This document shows positions 48,022 through 60,611 of a stretch of DNA of 64,000 nucleotides, one piece after another (the stretch's first letter is position 1; each line of letters starts with the position of its first letter). Origin of the DNA: Morella rubra (Eukaryota > Streptophyta > Magnoliopsida > Fagales > Myricaceae); the NCBI GenBank assembly GCA_003952965.2, contig CM025855.1, positions 38,867,953-38,931,952 on the forward strand, in the 5' to 3' direction. The translations under genes and the position numbers were made by a program. Below the pieces are notes generated by a model, which ran no database searches, was not told the origin of the DNA, and saw only the letters and a program-made list of their open reading frames with translations.

Positions 48022-50562
48022 TTGGTCGTGGGAATCCCTTCAAAAAATAAATATTAGTTCTGATTTTTGAGAGATTTTTGGTCGAAAATAAATATTTTTT
48101 CTTTGCACTTTCTTTTTATTTGTACATATCTGTTATTTTTATGGGGTTGGACTTTAGTATGATCTAATTGCATCTAATGAATCCATACGTTGAATTTTTC
48201 TTTTCTTGATCAAATTTTTCATTCATACTAAAGAACATTACACACTTAATGGACAATAAAAGAATTGTCACAAGATAATAGGTTTGGAGGGATACATCAA
48301 GTGGATATAGACCCTTAAAACGTACTTTGGACTGGGCAACTGCAATCTCATAAACAAATTGGTTAGCAATATGACTTACATATTGAAGTTTTCTAATTGT
48401 AGTAATTCCAGAAAATAATCTCAATATCCTTGATAATAGGAGTAATTTGCCAAATGATATTCTCAGAGTTGAGATTCTCCAAAACTAAATAGAAGATTGG
48501 GGAGCCACAAGTTACATTTGACCCACGGTCACATATTGAATTTGACAAAAATTGGAAAGCATTCATTTCTACATCCTATCAAATTCACAACTTTTCAAAG
48601 ATAAAGCTGGATTCTTCCATAATATATGTGCATAATATTTAAGTTGTTCAACAAAAAAGATAATTTTGCTTACTCGAAATTGATTTCGGAGTTCATTTAA
48701 AAGATAAGGTGGCTAGAAAAATTTTTGCCTTAAAATTCTAGAAATTCTTCTCTGATTGCAACAAGTTTTGTGTTCTGACTATTCTAAATATGCAACTTTT
48801 TGTAGGAGTTTGAAAGCAAGTTTGATTGAAAAGCTAGTTGAGTTTTCAGTAGTACAAGGGTTAATATTTTCCTATATCAAAATAAATATGGTGACTACTT
48901 GACTCATTTAAGCCCAAAAATATAATCTCTTCCAATATCTCAGATATTGTTATGAAACGAGATTATGTGCAATTTATACAATATAGAAGTAGAATGGTAA
49001 AAGCTAAACTTAACCATGAAGTTGATAATAAGCATATAGATGAAATATCGGGTGATATTTTGCTCATTTTTTTCTTGTTTTTCTCCTTCTCGAAATAGCA
49101 ATGCTTGATTATATAGAGGTTAGGTCATGTAAGAAGTGAATATGCGTAGACCCATTCAGAATACATGCTCACAAATGCATCGGCAGCTAGTCATGTTCAA
49201 CACGTTTTAGGGGTTCACATAAGTACCACCAGCCACCTACCAAAATAAACTGATTTTTTTTTTTGTAACAAACTATTTTTTTCACACTTTTATGTTGTTT
49301 CGCATTTGGCGCAGGGATAGCAGAGCATAAAAAAAATAGATACAAAATTTTTAAAGAAAATAATAGAACAAACACATAACAAACTGTCTCCGTTGATTTT
49401 GGAAATTCGAGTGAGGAGTATCAATCATGTTCGGTTCACACTCATCTGATATTAATTTCTTTCTAAAAAAATTGGTTTTGCCAAATGCAAAACCAAACCG
49501 TAAGAGCTTCAGCACTTTTATTTCTCTTTTTGGGGTATCACGAGTGCATGAAAAGTCATGACTAGATAAATATTTATCTTACTTAACACGTTAATTTAAT
49601 TAGTACGTACGACTTATCTAATTTGCTTGATTTGAAATACTAGTAGAACAAAGAATTGTAGAGATAAAAGGGATTGTCATATGGTATAGTTTAGATAAGT
49701 TATTTGCTTAATTATCATTATAATCTATGTGGTATAGACTTTTAACAAATTAGTTCTTGAAATACAACTTGGAATAAAATAGTTTTTGTACCCCATTTTT
49801 AATACATATAAGTAATTTTGTTTATAAAAAATTAATTAACTAACGGAAAATGGATGTAAGTTAAAGGTCAAGATATTCATTTTTTAGGTTGAATAGCTTA
49901 ACTTAGATTCTGTCTTTATTAGTAGGTTAATTTTTTATGGACAAAATAATTTGTATGTCTAAAAAACGAACCATAAAGACCTTCTTATCTAAAATTGTAT
50001 TCCAAGAATTGACTCGTTAAAAGTCACTGAATCAATAATTAAGCCTAAGTTATATGACTCGTTTAGTGATAGATAAACTTTCAATTGATAACACAAACAC
50101 AAGCAACTGGACACTGTATTTTAATCCGTTTTATGTACTTTATGGACTTCCTTTTGACCCGTTTAAAACCCGGCTAAATGAGACCCAATATCTGCTCTTT
50201 TTTCCAAAAGATAAAATTACGTCCATCCTAAATTCGGCCCATTGGCACCACACTAAGGGTAAACCAGTATATATAATATAAAACAAAGAAATTAAGAAAC
50301 AACTCCCCACATCATTTTTTTTTGTTTTTTTGCTGATAACTCCCCCACAACATTTGATGGTTGAGACTCATACACTAGACTAGTAGGGTACTTCTTCGAC
50401 CGTCAGGAAGAGAAACGTATTTTTAGAACGAACAGCCGACTACCATCCCAAAGCTGTTTCCGGCAAGGCTTTTATCCGTAACTCTCAAAATCCTTTCTTT
50501 TCTAAATATTTCTTCCCACGAGAGGACCTCTCGATCTCCTGTTGTCTCCAATTTTGAGAGAG
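48022..50562. other. intergenic, AT-rich
   Basis: I see no gene here. Short open stretches on the minus strand (48164-48424) have no convincing family match. The right end is the promoter region of the NOPCHAP1-like gene. Confidence 0.5.
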
Positions 50563-52920
50563 ATGGGGCATACAAGCAAAGACCTTCTGCACTTGGAGCA
50601 CAAGAATCCCTCTACCTCACCATTGGGTCTGTCTCTCTGGTGTTTCTGCGACTCTAATTGCGTGAGTATGTTATTACGAGCTTCCCCTTCTTACACTGTG
50701 CGTGTTGGTATTTTGTGCAGAGTCCTCTCTTATTGTTTGCAAAAAAGACCCATTTGCTCAACCCCAGAAATCCCTCCCTGATGAAAAGCCTATCATTGCT
50801 CCTCCTCAGAAAAGCCAAGGTGTCCATTTCTCGCAACTTATTTCATTTCTTTTTTCCTTTTTGAGAATTGGTATTCCTTGATTTCGGACTGCCTTATGAA
50901 CCCAAATTATATTTTATGTTGTTTGGGGTTAACTTATCTGCTGTAATAGATAGATTCTACTGTAGGTATATATTAGGTAACTATCTGTGATTGTTAGGCT
51001 TAAATGTTTCTCAACTGAATTACAACTTCTTCATATGAATCAAAAGAATCATTGCAGTGGTTTTATGTCACTCCCCGTTGTATAGTATAGTTTCTGTCAG
51101 CACGATGCTGGAAATAAATGAGATGTGTTGGACTACTTATAGAATGGGCCGGGAAAGCTGGTAACATGGCTCTACAATTGAAACAAGTAGTATGACTCAA
51201 ACATTGGTTTCAGCTGTGTTAAATCAAGGGAATATTTTGCCTGAGAACATCTTTAGACAGAGCATCTTTTTCTACCATGAAAGCTTTCTGCTTTTGTTTT
51301 ATACTAGAAACTTTTCTATTCAACTTCTTTGTATGTGAAGTAGTACCACATTGGTATTCAGCTCCCTTATCCAAGCATCTGAATAGTTAACTACTTTGAT
51401 CTTAATGCGAGGTTAGGTTTTGGCAGGTCAAAATAAGATTATGTATACTTGTTCAAGCATGGTAATTGTCTCTGTAATATAAGATAGTAATTACATGAAA
51501 AGCTCTCCTTAAATGTATGCCATGATGTTAAAAAGGCTACAATGCACGAGGGTTGTTTGTAAGATGGATTTGCCTCTTTGCCATGGGAGAGTTAACGTTT
51601 CAAGCTGCGGGTTTCTTTTTCTCAATGACCATTTGCTTGGATTTGATGTTAAGAGCTGGTCTTTCTTGTTACAAACAAAACACATATCCAACGCAGGAGG
51701 ATTTTTAAAGAGTCAAACAGGAAAGTAGGATTATTAAGATCCGTAATTGGTGAATAAATGACCAAGACAGTCCTTGCAAAATTCAAGATTTCTCCATATG
51801 CAGGTTATCATTAGATCTCTTTGTAATTTCTGCTGGAGCATCATGCTAAAATGGAGTGTCATGTGCATCTGTTCATTTTTTACCCTTTTTCACTTAAGGG
51901 TATTGCCATTTTTTGGATCGTTAAGACTGTAAGACAACTGGTGAGCTGGCAGCCTGCTCCCTTTTGGGTTTGACCTCCACTTACTTTTGGACATTTACCG
52001 TAGTTATATGGGTTGAACAGTAAGTTATTTGCGGTCATTATCAGATTATCCAATGGAATTTTAAGCTGTGTGGTACCAAGCTTTCACTTGCTATGTTGGT
52101 TACATGTATTATAAGATATAGTTGACTTCTCATGAAGAATTAAACTATCCAACGGCCATTAATCGGTTTTTGGTTAAAAGAATTAAAGGAAACAAAGAAA
52201 CTTCTCCTCTAACCTTAATTTCTTGCCTCTGTTGCAGTTTTGGGAAAAGTTAAAGACTTCTTAGGAGTGATATCAGAAGCTAATAAAAAGCTTAAGCTTG
52301 GTGAAAAGGTTGTGTTTTTGACCGTCTACCTGAGCTTTATTGTTCAATTTGTTCCCAATAGTCCCTAATTTTTGCTTTCTCTTTCTTTTTGTATGTTCTT
52401 TTTCTTGGGCTTTGCTTCTTACCTGTGTTTAACATGTTGCTAAAATGCAGGACAATTCTGAGAACTATGATATTGAAGTGCTCAGTGGAAATGAGTCGGC
52501 AGTTATTGAAATGGTTCGATTCCGATCTCTCTCTATCCCTGCTACCCCCCCCCCCCCCGCGGGCGCCGCCCCTCTCACCCAACCCTTGCAATCTTTGAAT
52601 GTAGAACTGATTTTGTAGGTGCTTTGTAATGACAGGATTTGATGCTTGGTGTTGCTGATCTTCATACCCCAGAGGCTGTTGCTGCTGCTGAATCTGCAAT
52701 GGCTGGTTCTCGGCCTGTGATTCCGTTGGCTGCTGGCAGTAGCAGAACAGATTCAGAGGAGACCAGTGATAGTGATGATGTGGACGACAATGTTGACGAT
52801 GATGGTAATGAGACAAGTTCTCCAGAGAAATTCAAAACATCAAATTCTGGTGGAGATAATGGTTCAAGTGAAAACGACAATCAGTTAAAAAAAGGACCAA
52901 AGATTGTTGAGCTTTCATGA
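50563..52920 (+). CDS. NOPCHAP1-like small acidic protein (DUF4598 type)
   Basis: Exons: 50563-50661, 50723-50819, 52238-52308, 52451-52513 and 52636-52920, giving 204 residues. The central block VLGKVKDFLGVISEANKKL, YDIEVLSGNESAVIEMD and LMLGVADLHTPEAV resembles the conserved part of NOPCHAP1 (human C12orf45). That protein chaperones box C/D snoRNP assembly with R2TP. The C-terminal third is Asp/Glu/Ser-rich and ends KKGPKIVELS. The N-terminus (GHTSKDLLHLEHKNPSTSP) is typical of the plant proteins as I know them. Intron 1 must use the acceptor GAG (50720-50722), not the CAG two bases earlier, to keep the frame SSLIVCKKDPFAQPQ. Intron 4 contains a C-homopolymer (about 52546-52558). Gene identity is fairly sure; function is inferred from the animal homologue. 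Confidence 0.75.
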
Positions 52921-54283
52921 AAGCTTTCCCTTGAAAGAAGTTGTAATGCAGCATCATATGGGGAATTTAACTGCAGGAAATGCATGTACAATCAACTGTC
53001 AAATGATCATAGTGGGAAGTAGGTGTAACAATCTCTGTGATGTTAAGAATTTACCCACTGCAATGGATACGGAGGAATAGAGAAAGGATATGGAGGCAAT
53101 TTTTGTTTTTTTCCCCTTGTGCCGGAGGCATTTTTCTTATGTAGTGTGATTCATACGAGCGACTTTTAAGACAACCCAAGTGGTAAAGAAAGGGAACCAG
53201 AGGTATTGGGAAAAAGTTGTAATGCTCGATTAATTTGCTTTAATAGAAAATAGTTGCAATGCTTGCTTAGGGGGTGTTTGTTTCTCCAATATTTTGGAGC
53301 ATCAAAATTTCTAACAAAACAAACACACTCTAAAATTTTTAACTTTTACACGTACAAATTTCACTTTTCACAAACTCCAATAAATTTCAATAAAGTAAAG
53401 ATTTCTAAAATTTCGAGAATATTTTTCAAAATTTTGGCAAACAAACACCCCCTTATTTGCTGAGGGTAATTTTTGTTTTCAGGTTACTGTGGCTTCACCA
53501 CCGTCCGTATATCGAGAACTTGAACAAGAAAAGATCAAAGAGCATACAAGGAGATAAGCACAGAGCACAAACAACCAGAAGAGGCCAACTGCAGTCTGCA
53601 GGATAGAAAGGCATACAACCAAATTTAACAATTACAAAGGCCCAAAGGGCCATACATATACGAAAGGGGCCACACGGTCCGAAGACATACAGAATGCACA
53701 GAGCACAACCAAATGAGCCGAATGGCCAACAACGAAAAGGCCACAAGGGCCACAACTAAAAGCGGCCGCAGAAGGCGGTGTCAAAGAGCATGCTTTCGCC
53801 CGAGAAAGAAAGATCATGGCGGACATTATTGTTTCATTATGATAAGTTCTCTTTTTTTTTTTTTTTTTCCCGAAAGAAGGGAGCTTTAATTTCCGAGAAA
53901 ACCAGCTCGCCAAAAGATAAAATAAACCTTCGCTGGTCACACAAAGTAAAGGGTGCACCATCTTTTACTTAAGGGGATCGAGAGTGGCTTTATTAGTCAA
54001 GGGCATCTTCGTGTTGAACTTTTTTGTAGGATTTGTATCCTATTTTTATTTTTATAATCCAAACATCACAACATGCACATATTTGAATACAACACTTTAT
54101 TATATTTTTTACACACACACCAATCCCTTTTAACAACTTCTGCACGCATACCAATACAACTTTAACATCACCTAAATATTCATAATTTCATCAGAATCTT
54201 AAATATTTCATGAAAACGAACATCACCTTGATTTCCTCTAAGCAGTCACGGGTCGCTTGGAGGTCATGATCCGAAGCTCAGTA
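52921..54283. other. intergenic with one MITE
   Basis: After the NOPCHAP1-like gene's 3' end comes a MITE (53269-53453). From 53500 to 53980 there is a stretch with a T-run (about 53851-53868) followed by CCCGAAAGAAGGG. This could be the antisense poly(A) end of an old retroelement, but no coding homology was seen. Confidence 0.5.
53269..53453. mobile_element. MITE with 15-bp perfect terminal inverted repeats
   Basis: The ends are AGGGGGTGTTTGTTT (53269-53283) and AAACAAACACCCCCT (53439-53453), a perfect inverted pair. They flank about 155 bp of AT-rich non-coding DNA. The size and G-rich ends fit a hAT-type MITE, though the expected 8-bp target duplication is not clear. Related relics occur at 35682-35818 and perhaps 40360-40490. 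Confidence 0.8.
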
Positions 54284-54825
54284 CTAATAGGGACGTTGTC
54301 CCTCATAATTGCCCGGGGGATTATAGTTGCAAGTGACGAACCACCACCCGTTATTGCACAGAACCCTCGAGCACCCAAGGCGAGCTGAGTTGCGCCATAC
54401 AACTTGAGTATAATGCAAGCACTCACCCCCAACACAAGAATTGGAGCTGTAGACGTAGTTAGGCTTCTCTGCCACCCACAAGTTCACTGCAGCTTTGCCC
54501 GAAAATGAACCAGTGCCTTTTGCAAGGTTCTCACCGTAAGACCCGGTTGAATGCACGAGATTACAATCCGCTATCCTTGAGTTGGCATAGAAACCAGCCA
54601 TCCATTCGGTCATTCGGACGGATTTGCCTTCGGAGGCAATCCGTTCCCTTGAGCATAGGCTGCCATCGTGCTGTCCCATGTGATATTGGGGATGCTAACA
54701 CTTTTTCGAGCAACATTGTGAGCATCGACGTAGTCTTGTGGTGAGTTTTGGGCAACAGCAGGGTGAACAATGGCAAAACCCAGAAGACAAAAAAGAATAA
54801 GTACTGCAGATTGAGACAAATCCAT
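54284..54825 (-). pseudogene. PR1: PR-1 gene copy A, broken by a 56-bp insertion
   Basis: An intronless PR-1 (CAP superfamily) gene. The signal peptide DLSQSAVLILFCLLGFAIV and the start of the mature protein QNSPQDYVDAHNVARKS run in one frame to [12 protein letters not shown]. The rest, [34 protein letters not shown] and the C-terminal [11 protein letters not shown], is in another frame. Against copies B and C, 56 extra bases (54593-54648) separate the two parts; they shift the frame and bring in a stop. The insert contains an inverted repeat. All other expected PR-1 features are present, so loss of function looks recent. The last residues would include a CAPE-type peptide if the protein were made. 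Confidence 0.88.
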
Positions 54826-55718
54826 GTTTGTTTCTTTCTGAATGTAAAGTGATATCTTAGGCGATTGGTGAGAATTGCGTATCATGATACTGGCTATTTA
54901 TTGGGCGCAGTATGGTGTTGTTCCCCAGACTTTGCAAGTAGAATGTTACTTATTACTAACATTGTCGCCGATTTAAGCGGCCTGTAAGTGAACACTTTGC
55001 GTTCATTTCCAGGTAGGCTTCGAAGTTGACGAAAATATAAGGTGGTTTACGTATCACGATGAATCACATTCCTTAATTCCTTTCTCCAAAATAAAAAAAT
55101 AGCAGTCTATAGAATAATAGAAGGGGTGCTATATACATTTTCGAGTTTCATTGTACTGAATCGATAAACCAGCTGATGATTTCTTCTCCAACAGTACCGT
55201 GCACATATTTATCCTACTTATACTCAACATGTACCGTACGTACGGGATCACTAATACTGATCTAGATAAATAAATGCCCTCTCCACCTTGGGAGTTGGCA
55301 TGGATATAGCGGGTATATTCGAGCATGCGCAGGAATTAAGGTACTTCGACGCGAGATGGCCGAGTTTCTGCTGATCAATAGCTTGATATTTCACTCTTAT
55401 GTTTGCTGCGTGAATCTAACTGTTGTGCATGATCGATCTCTCGCTAATACGAAATTGATGGCAGCATTTTCAGATGCTGTTGAACTAAAAGAAAATGCTT
55501 CAATATGATTAAAAGCATCTTATCTTGCTTTTGCTAATTAAGTTCAAAATTAGACACCTAATATATGTGTCTGCAATGAAGATCGACGTCCGTAATTTAT
55601 TTCTTCGTTTTAACTTTATTGCTATCTCAATTTTGTGCCGATACAGCTCTTATTTAATTTTGAGTAGCCTCTAAACTCATAGATGCTTAGAGGACTTAAA
55701 TAGCATGATGAAAAGCTC
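54826..55718. other. intergenic between PR-1 copies A and B
   Basis: This is the promoter side of copy A, with a TATA-like CAATAAATAG on the minus strand near 54892-54901. No gene was recognised. Confidence 0.5.
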
Positions 55719-56204
55719 TTAGTAAGGACGCTGCCCAACATAGTTGCCTCGGGGATCATAGTTGCAACCGATGAATGTACCTCCATTGTTGCATCTCACT
55801 TTGGCACACCCCAAACGCACAGAATTGCGCCAAACCACCTGAGTGTAGTGGAGGCACTGCTTGCCGCCAACACATGAATTAGAGTTGTAGTCATAGTTGG
55901 CCTTCTCTCCTACCCACAAGTTCACTGCAGCCGTGCCCGAGAGGTCGCCACTGCTCCCTGCAAGGTTCTCGCCATAAGGGCCGCCTGAGTGCACAAGTTG
56001 GCAATCACCCTTGTGTTTATTAGCATAGTTCTGCGCAAAAGACGCTAGGTTAGCGTCCCATGCTATAGGCCCAACTCCCACCTGTGAACGAGCCACGTTG
56101 TGAGCATTGACATAGTCTTGCGGTGAGTCTTGGCCATAGGAGAGATGGAAGAAACTCACAACAAAGACACAAACAATTGCTAGGTTAATGTTACTCATTG
56201 CCAT
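55719..56204 (-). CDS. PR1: pathogenesis-related protein 1 (CAP superfamily), copy B
   Basis: An intronless gene of 161 residues. The signal peptide (about 1-26, [18 protein letters not shown]) is followed by the mature start [18 protein letters not shown] signatures include [55 protein letters not shown] and [20 protein letters not shown]. The six conserved cysteines and cavity histidines are present. One extra residue occurs in [10 protein letters not shown], where the other copies read CVGGEC or CTGGEC. The C-terminal [11 protein letters not shown] has the layout of the CAPE immune peptide (PxGNxxxxxPY), with R instead of P at the second position. Secreted PR-1 binds sterols and is induced by salicylate. 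A TATTTATA lies at 56302-56309 on the minus strand. Confidence 0.95.
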   Translation of the reverse strand: MAMSNINLAIVCVFVVSFFHLSYGQDSPQDYVNAHNVARSQVGVGPIAWDANLASFAQNYANKHKGDCQLVHSGGPYGENLAGSSGDLSGTAAVNLWVGEKANYDYNSNSCVGGKQCLHYTQVVWRNSVRLGCAKVRCNNGGTFIGCNYDPRGNYVGQRPY

Positions 56205-57330
56205 ACTGGTTTGATTTTCTATGACACAAAGCAAAGCCAAATTATGAGGTCGAAGATATAAAAGAGGAAGGGGCATGCAATTAGATGGGTATATTGAGGG
56301 GTATAAATACTAATTGCGAATGCCTGATCATTATTCTAGCTAGCCATCGACCAACCCAAGTTCCTTTCAAATTTCAATTTTGTAGGTCAGAAATAAAACT
56401 CGTAGCTTGTTAGGTAGTGTGGAAAAATATGCGGCATGGAATTTGGAAGTTATAGTAGAATGTGTAAAACATTGGAAAATAATTTGAATTACGTACGTCT
56501 CTAAGTGAACTTCTAGAATATTACATCATTATCCTATTACTGTATATATTTTACTTTCTTTCTGTTGTATTGGATTGTGTGGTGCTCTTCATTCCCCAAA
56601 CTAGAGGATTCATTGCATTTGGAAGAGGCATAATCTTCATAAAAATTTGATTCCATTTGGATTCTTTTCTTGAAGACTTTTAAAAATGAATATACGCATG
56701 CATATGCTACACTAATATATTTTTATACAACTTGATTTTGGAGTCAAGTAATCGAGTCCTTGCCTCCTTGATAAAGTCAAGTTGACGGACTCTAGTCTTT
56801 CTCATTTTCTCTCACACTTTGCTGCAAATAAGATCGATTATTTTCTCATACTTTTCACCAGATAAAAAAGAATCGCCACCATATTTTATTTTCCTTTGAA
56901 AAAGTATGAAGCTAAACAAAACCTCTCAGCGCGCAAAAAAAAAAAGGACGAAAAAACTCCTCAAACAGCTGAGTAATTCACTTTTACGCAGCAAAATAAC
57001 CATAATTTAACTCCGAAAATCGCTAGAAAATGTTTTGTCCAATTATATATATAAATAGGGGTTAAAACAACGCATTTTGTGGCACAAATTAAGCCATCTC
57101 TATCGGATCCAAGACTTATCTCAGGCTGCTTTGAGGTTCCAATTTCGAAATAGATATGTCATACAGGATCAAAGGAAGTGCCATGTAAGAAGGGCTAGAA
57201 AGCATCGTGGGCTTCGCTACGCAACAAATGGGGACCATAAAGTCAACTATGGTAGGCTCCGGGTTTAATTTCTTTGAGATTTCCACTAAGCCCTCTCGAA
57301 TATCTTTTTACTTTCCAAGGTGGACCAGTC
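56205..57330. other. intergenic upstream of PR-1 copy B
   Basis: AT-rich, with no gene recognised. The tandemly duplicated PR-1 unit begins at its right end. Confidence 0.5.
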
Positions 57331-58141
57331 CTTGTTCCGGAAACCTCGTCATGACAGGGAGAGACCTCAGACTTTTCCACAGCGAAGGTTTAATGCAATC
57401 GCGAATCTAATAAATTTGCAGGTTATTACGTGTATATCAGTATTTGAATATACGTCAGTCTCTAGGACAAAATTCTCTGATCTTCTCCAGGCCCATGGTC
57501 TCCTATAGAACCTTTTTTGGCCCTTTCTTTGACCCGGGATGTTTGATGGGTTGGCTCGTTGGGAATTGTGGACGTTAAGGCAATATTACCTATCAGAATC
57601 GCAAGGCAATATTATGATGGTCGAAGGATCCGGAGTATATGATGGGCTTATCCATTGGGAGCTTCTGGACTTTTATACAAGAACCAGTTGATCTCCCATT
57701 GAAATCCTTATAATGTCTTTAAACTTTCGGATCCAAGGTGGACTGGGCGGGAGAGATTCTAACTGACTCTTTGCCCTTGTCTTTTTTTTTTTTTTTTTAG
57801 CCACTGACACTCGTTGGTCACTATATATATTTCTCTTACATGTCCTAGGGGAAACATAGTAAATGATTAAATATATCTCTCCCCCGCTTAATTTTTTTGG
57901 GGGGGTAATTCGTGCTCTTGAGGTGTCTTTTTTTGGTGGGTAAGTAGCCTGTAATTTCGGATTTTCAGATTACCTGTAATTTCGGCAAAATTTAAGCAAA
58001 GCTATCGACTAAAGTAAAATAAAACAAAAAACTACAGAAATTTGCAATTAGTAGAAGATCAAACTCACTCTCTTCATAGCACTAGCATATATATGTATTG
58101 GGAATTGGAGACAGACAAAAAAAAAATTTGAGATGTGTCAA

Positions 58142-58202
58142 TGCCGTGATGATCTACGACAAATATGGAAAGATATTATGATCCATTTATATCATCACGG
58201 CA
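58142..58202. repeat. 12-bp perfect inverted repeat (hairpin)
   Basis: TGCCGTGATGAT (58142-58153) and ATCATCACGGCA (58191-58202) could form a stem around a 37-base loop. It lies about 360 bp downstream of the PR-1 copy C stop. In the second unit the right arm is lost (near 61045). Confidence 0.7.
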
Positions 58203-58559
58203 CTAATTATTTTTTCGAATTTGAAAATATGCCGTTAAACTCGCGTAATGGTGTAGTTGAGTCAACTCTTCGATTCGAATATATATTCCCATCTGAAAAT
58301 TTTCATAACTCAGGTTATTTGGGAAGCAATTTCATCATTTTTCAAATTTCCTTTAGCTTGCATATATGCGTCAAATGCATGAAAACACATATCATTCCTC
58401 CTTGAAGATATTTCACTCGATCGATCGAGGAGAGATACAAATATAACTGTAACTATATTGATAATAGATATTGCATTCTTTTCCTTCTAAACATAGCTTA
58501 TTTAATCATTAATTAGCTCATAGGCGCTATGTGGTTGAACAAATAGGCCCTGCTCGATC

Positions 58560-59042
58560 CTAGTAAGGACGCTGCCCATCATAGTTGCCTGGGGGATCAT
58601 AGTTGCACCCGATGAATGTACCTCCACTGTTGCACCGGACTTTAGCGCATCCTAGACGAACCGAGTTCTTCCAGATCACCTGAGTATAGTGCCCGCACTC
58701 CCCACCAGTGCAAGAGTTAGAGTTGTAGTCATAGTTCGACTTCTCGTTCACCCACATATTCACCGCATCCGTGCCTGACATGTCACCGCTGCTCCATGCG
58801 ATGTTTTCGCCGTAAGGCCCACCAGAGTGCACAAGATTGCAGTCGCCAATACGTTGATTGGCATAGTTCTGTGCATATGAAGCCACGTTGTCATCCCAAG
58901 TCATAGGTCCAACACCCACCTCTGCGCGGGCGGTATTGTGGGCACTGAGGTAGTCATCTGGGGTGTCTTGGGCATTGGAGGGCAGGATTATGGTTAAGCC
59001 TAAGAGACAAACAACAGCTAGTGGTAGCTTGCAGAAAGCCAT
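58560..59042 (-). CDS. PR1: pathogenesis-related protein 1 (CAP superfamily), copy C
   Basis: Intronless, 160 residues. The signal peptide (about 1-24, [19 protein letters not shown]) precedes the mature start [15 protein letters not shown]. The CAP domain shows [60 protein letters not shown] and the end [20 protein letters not shown]. All six cysteines are there. The last eleven residues [11 protein letters not shown] fit the CAPE peptide consensus exactly, preceded by CNYD as in known CAPE precursors. A TATA box lies 60 bp upstream. The product is a secreted antimicrobial or sterol-binding defence protein. It sits in the first copy of a tandemly duplicated unit. Confidence 0.95.
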   Translation of the reverse strand: MAFCKLPLAVVCLLGLTIILPSNAQDTPDDYLSAHNTARAEVGVGPMTWDDNVASYAQNYANQRIGDCNLVHSGGPYGENIAWSSGDMSGTDAVNMWVNEKSNYDYNSNSCTGGECGHYTQVIWKNSVRLGCAKVRCNSGGTFIGCNYDPPGNYDGQRPY

Positions 59043-59100
59043 GTTGCAAACGCAAAAGAAACTTGGTTGATGGATATAGCAAACTGAAGGATGTCTCACG

Positions 59101-59110
59101 GGTATTTATA
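59101..59110 (-). promoter_or_regulatory. TATA box of PR-1 copy C
   Basis: TATAAATACC on the minus strand lies about 60 bp upstream of the ATG at 59042. This promoter segment is missing from the second copy of the unit. Confidence 0.55.
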
Positions 59111-60611
59111 GCGATGGATCTTGGAATTAGTAAGAGACCAAAACAACCCTTGTAGTATCTACCCAACTTTGCACTTAAAATAAAGAGAAGAATAAAAATA
59201 ATATAGCAAGGTCACCTTCGATCGGATCATAATTTTAAAACTAGAGGTTGTGAAAAATTAATGTGACCAAAACGCGTGTGGCTAAATTAATGCTTGATAA
59301 TTGCTAGGAAACGATCATGGGGCTAATCTTGGGAAAAAAAGAGAAGGACTTGACTTTGACTTTCACACAAGAAAAAAAAAATCGAATATCCATATATATG
59401 CTTTACGGTTTTTCCTAAAATTAATGAAATGGTGAGGGAATCATTTTGGTTGTGGCCGGTTATGAAGCAGAAGTATTCTAGTATTGATCATCAGAGAAGT
59501 CAGTTGAACGACTTTCTCTCTTGCGTACCTTCAATAAGAGCTCAAATATTTTCCAGAAATAAAACATATTGGATAAAATATAAAGATAAAAGACCACAAC
59601 TAAATATTGTCTATAGGAGCCCCAAGCCCGACTTTTCTCAGCCTTCACAGTTTAGTTCCCAAATATAAATCTTGTACCTCTGTATCAGCTTAATTTGAGT
59701 GCCGGTCTAAATGTAGTAATTAATAATAAGGCACCGTGTTATAGGGGGGACAAAATTAATTAATTAGGCTCAACTAGATACTTAATATATAAATTAACAA
59801 CCTCTTGGACCAGTTCTATTTTCCGAAAGCATGGAAACTATTCAACTTTGTATATATGTACTCCTCCTTGGTCGTTTTATCTTTATTGTTTTCTATCTGA
59901 TCACCAATATATATATATATAAGAACAGGTAGTGGCGCGCATGGACAGAATTAATCAACCCATTAAGCTAATACTAGAGATTTCCTCTTCGTTGTTTTGT
60001 ATCTGGGATCAAAGTGCATCTAGAAAGCACATGCTTTTCCGTTGGGTTCGTTGACGAAGACCAAAAACGGTCAGGTCGTTAGCACTAACCACCAATCACG
60101 GGAAACAGATTGATCATAATTTCTGGGGGACCTGCATGCATGTGGTAACTGCGTCAAAAGAGGAGGTCGGGAAGCCTCACTTTCTAAGGTCCTTAAAGTG
60201 TACGCGCTGTTATAAAAAGAAGGGAAAAAAGATATTGATAGCAAGAGAAATAATGGAATAACTGTTTTTTTCTTTTTCTTTTTTTTTCATTTAATTTAGT
60301 TCCTTCGGTGTACAAGCATTATATTACTACATTTTTAAAATAATGAAGCAGATGCATTCAATATTTAATATAAAAATCTAGAATTCTAGAATGCATGCAT
60401 AGAGACAATATCCATTAGTTAGTTCAAAGAAAGAATATTGCATATGAGTGCCTTTGAAGATTATTGCCGCTGAAACAATCAAGGTGATCCGTGATCATAT
60501 GTAATGGGAAGACTGATTAATTAATTACTGTTACATGCATGTACCTAAAAAAAAAAACTTTTTCACGAAAGCTAGCGTTTGTGGAAGATCATAAGGTGCT
60601 GTTGCTCGATC

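Larger units (their letters stand above)
57331..60611. repeat. tandem duplicated PR-1 unit, copy 1 (with PR-1 copy C)
   Basis: This roughly 3.3-kb unit begins CTTGTTCCGGAAACCTCGTC and ends GTTGCTCGATCC. It is followed directly by a second copy beginning CTTGTTCCAGAAACCTCGTC. Shared blocks run through the flanks of PR-1 copy C: promoter-side CGCGTGTGGCTAAATTAATG and AACGATCATGGGGCTAATCT, and downstream-side TTTCTTTGACCCGGGATGT. The unit contains the complete PR-1 copy C. Confidence 0.92.

Noticed and set aside
48164-48424. 86-residue minus-strand open frame as a gene
   Set aside because: No recognisable domain, AT-rich composition; faint RNase H-like resemblance around ANQFVYEIA is too weak to call.
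53495-53961. Minus-strand open frames rich in Cys, Phe and Trp
   Set aside because: Composition comes from simple GGCC-rich repeats in this stretch; no start context, exon structure or family match.
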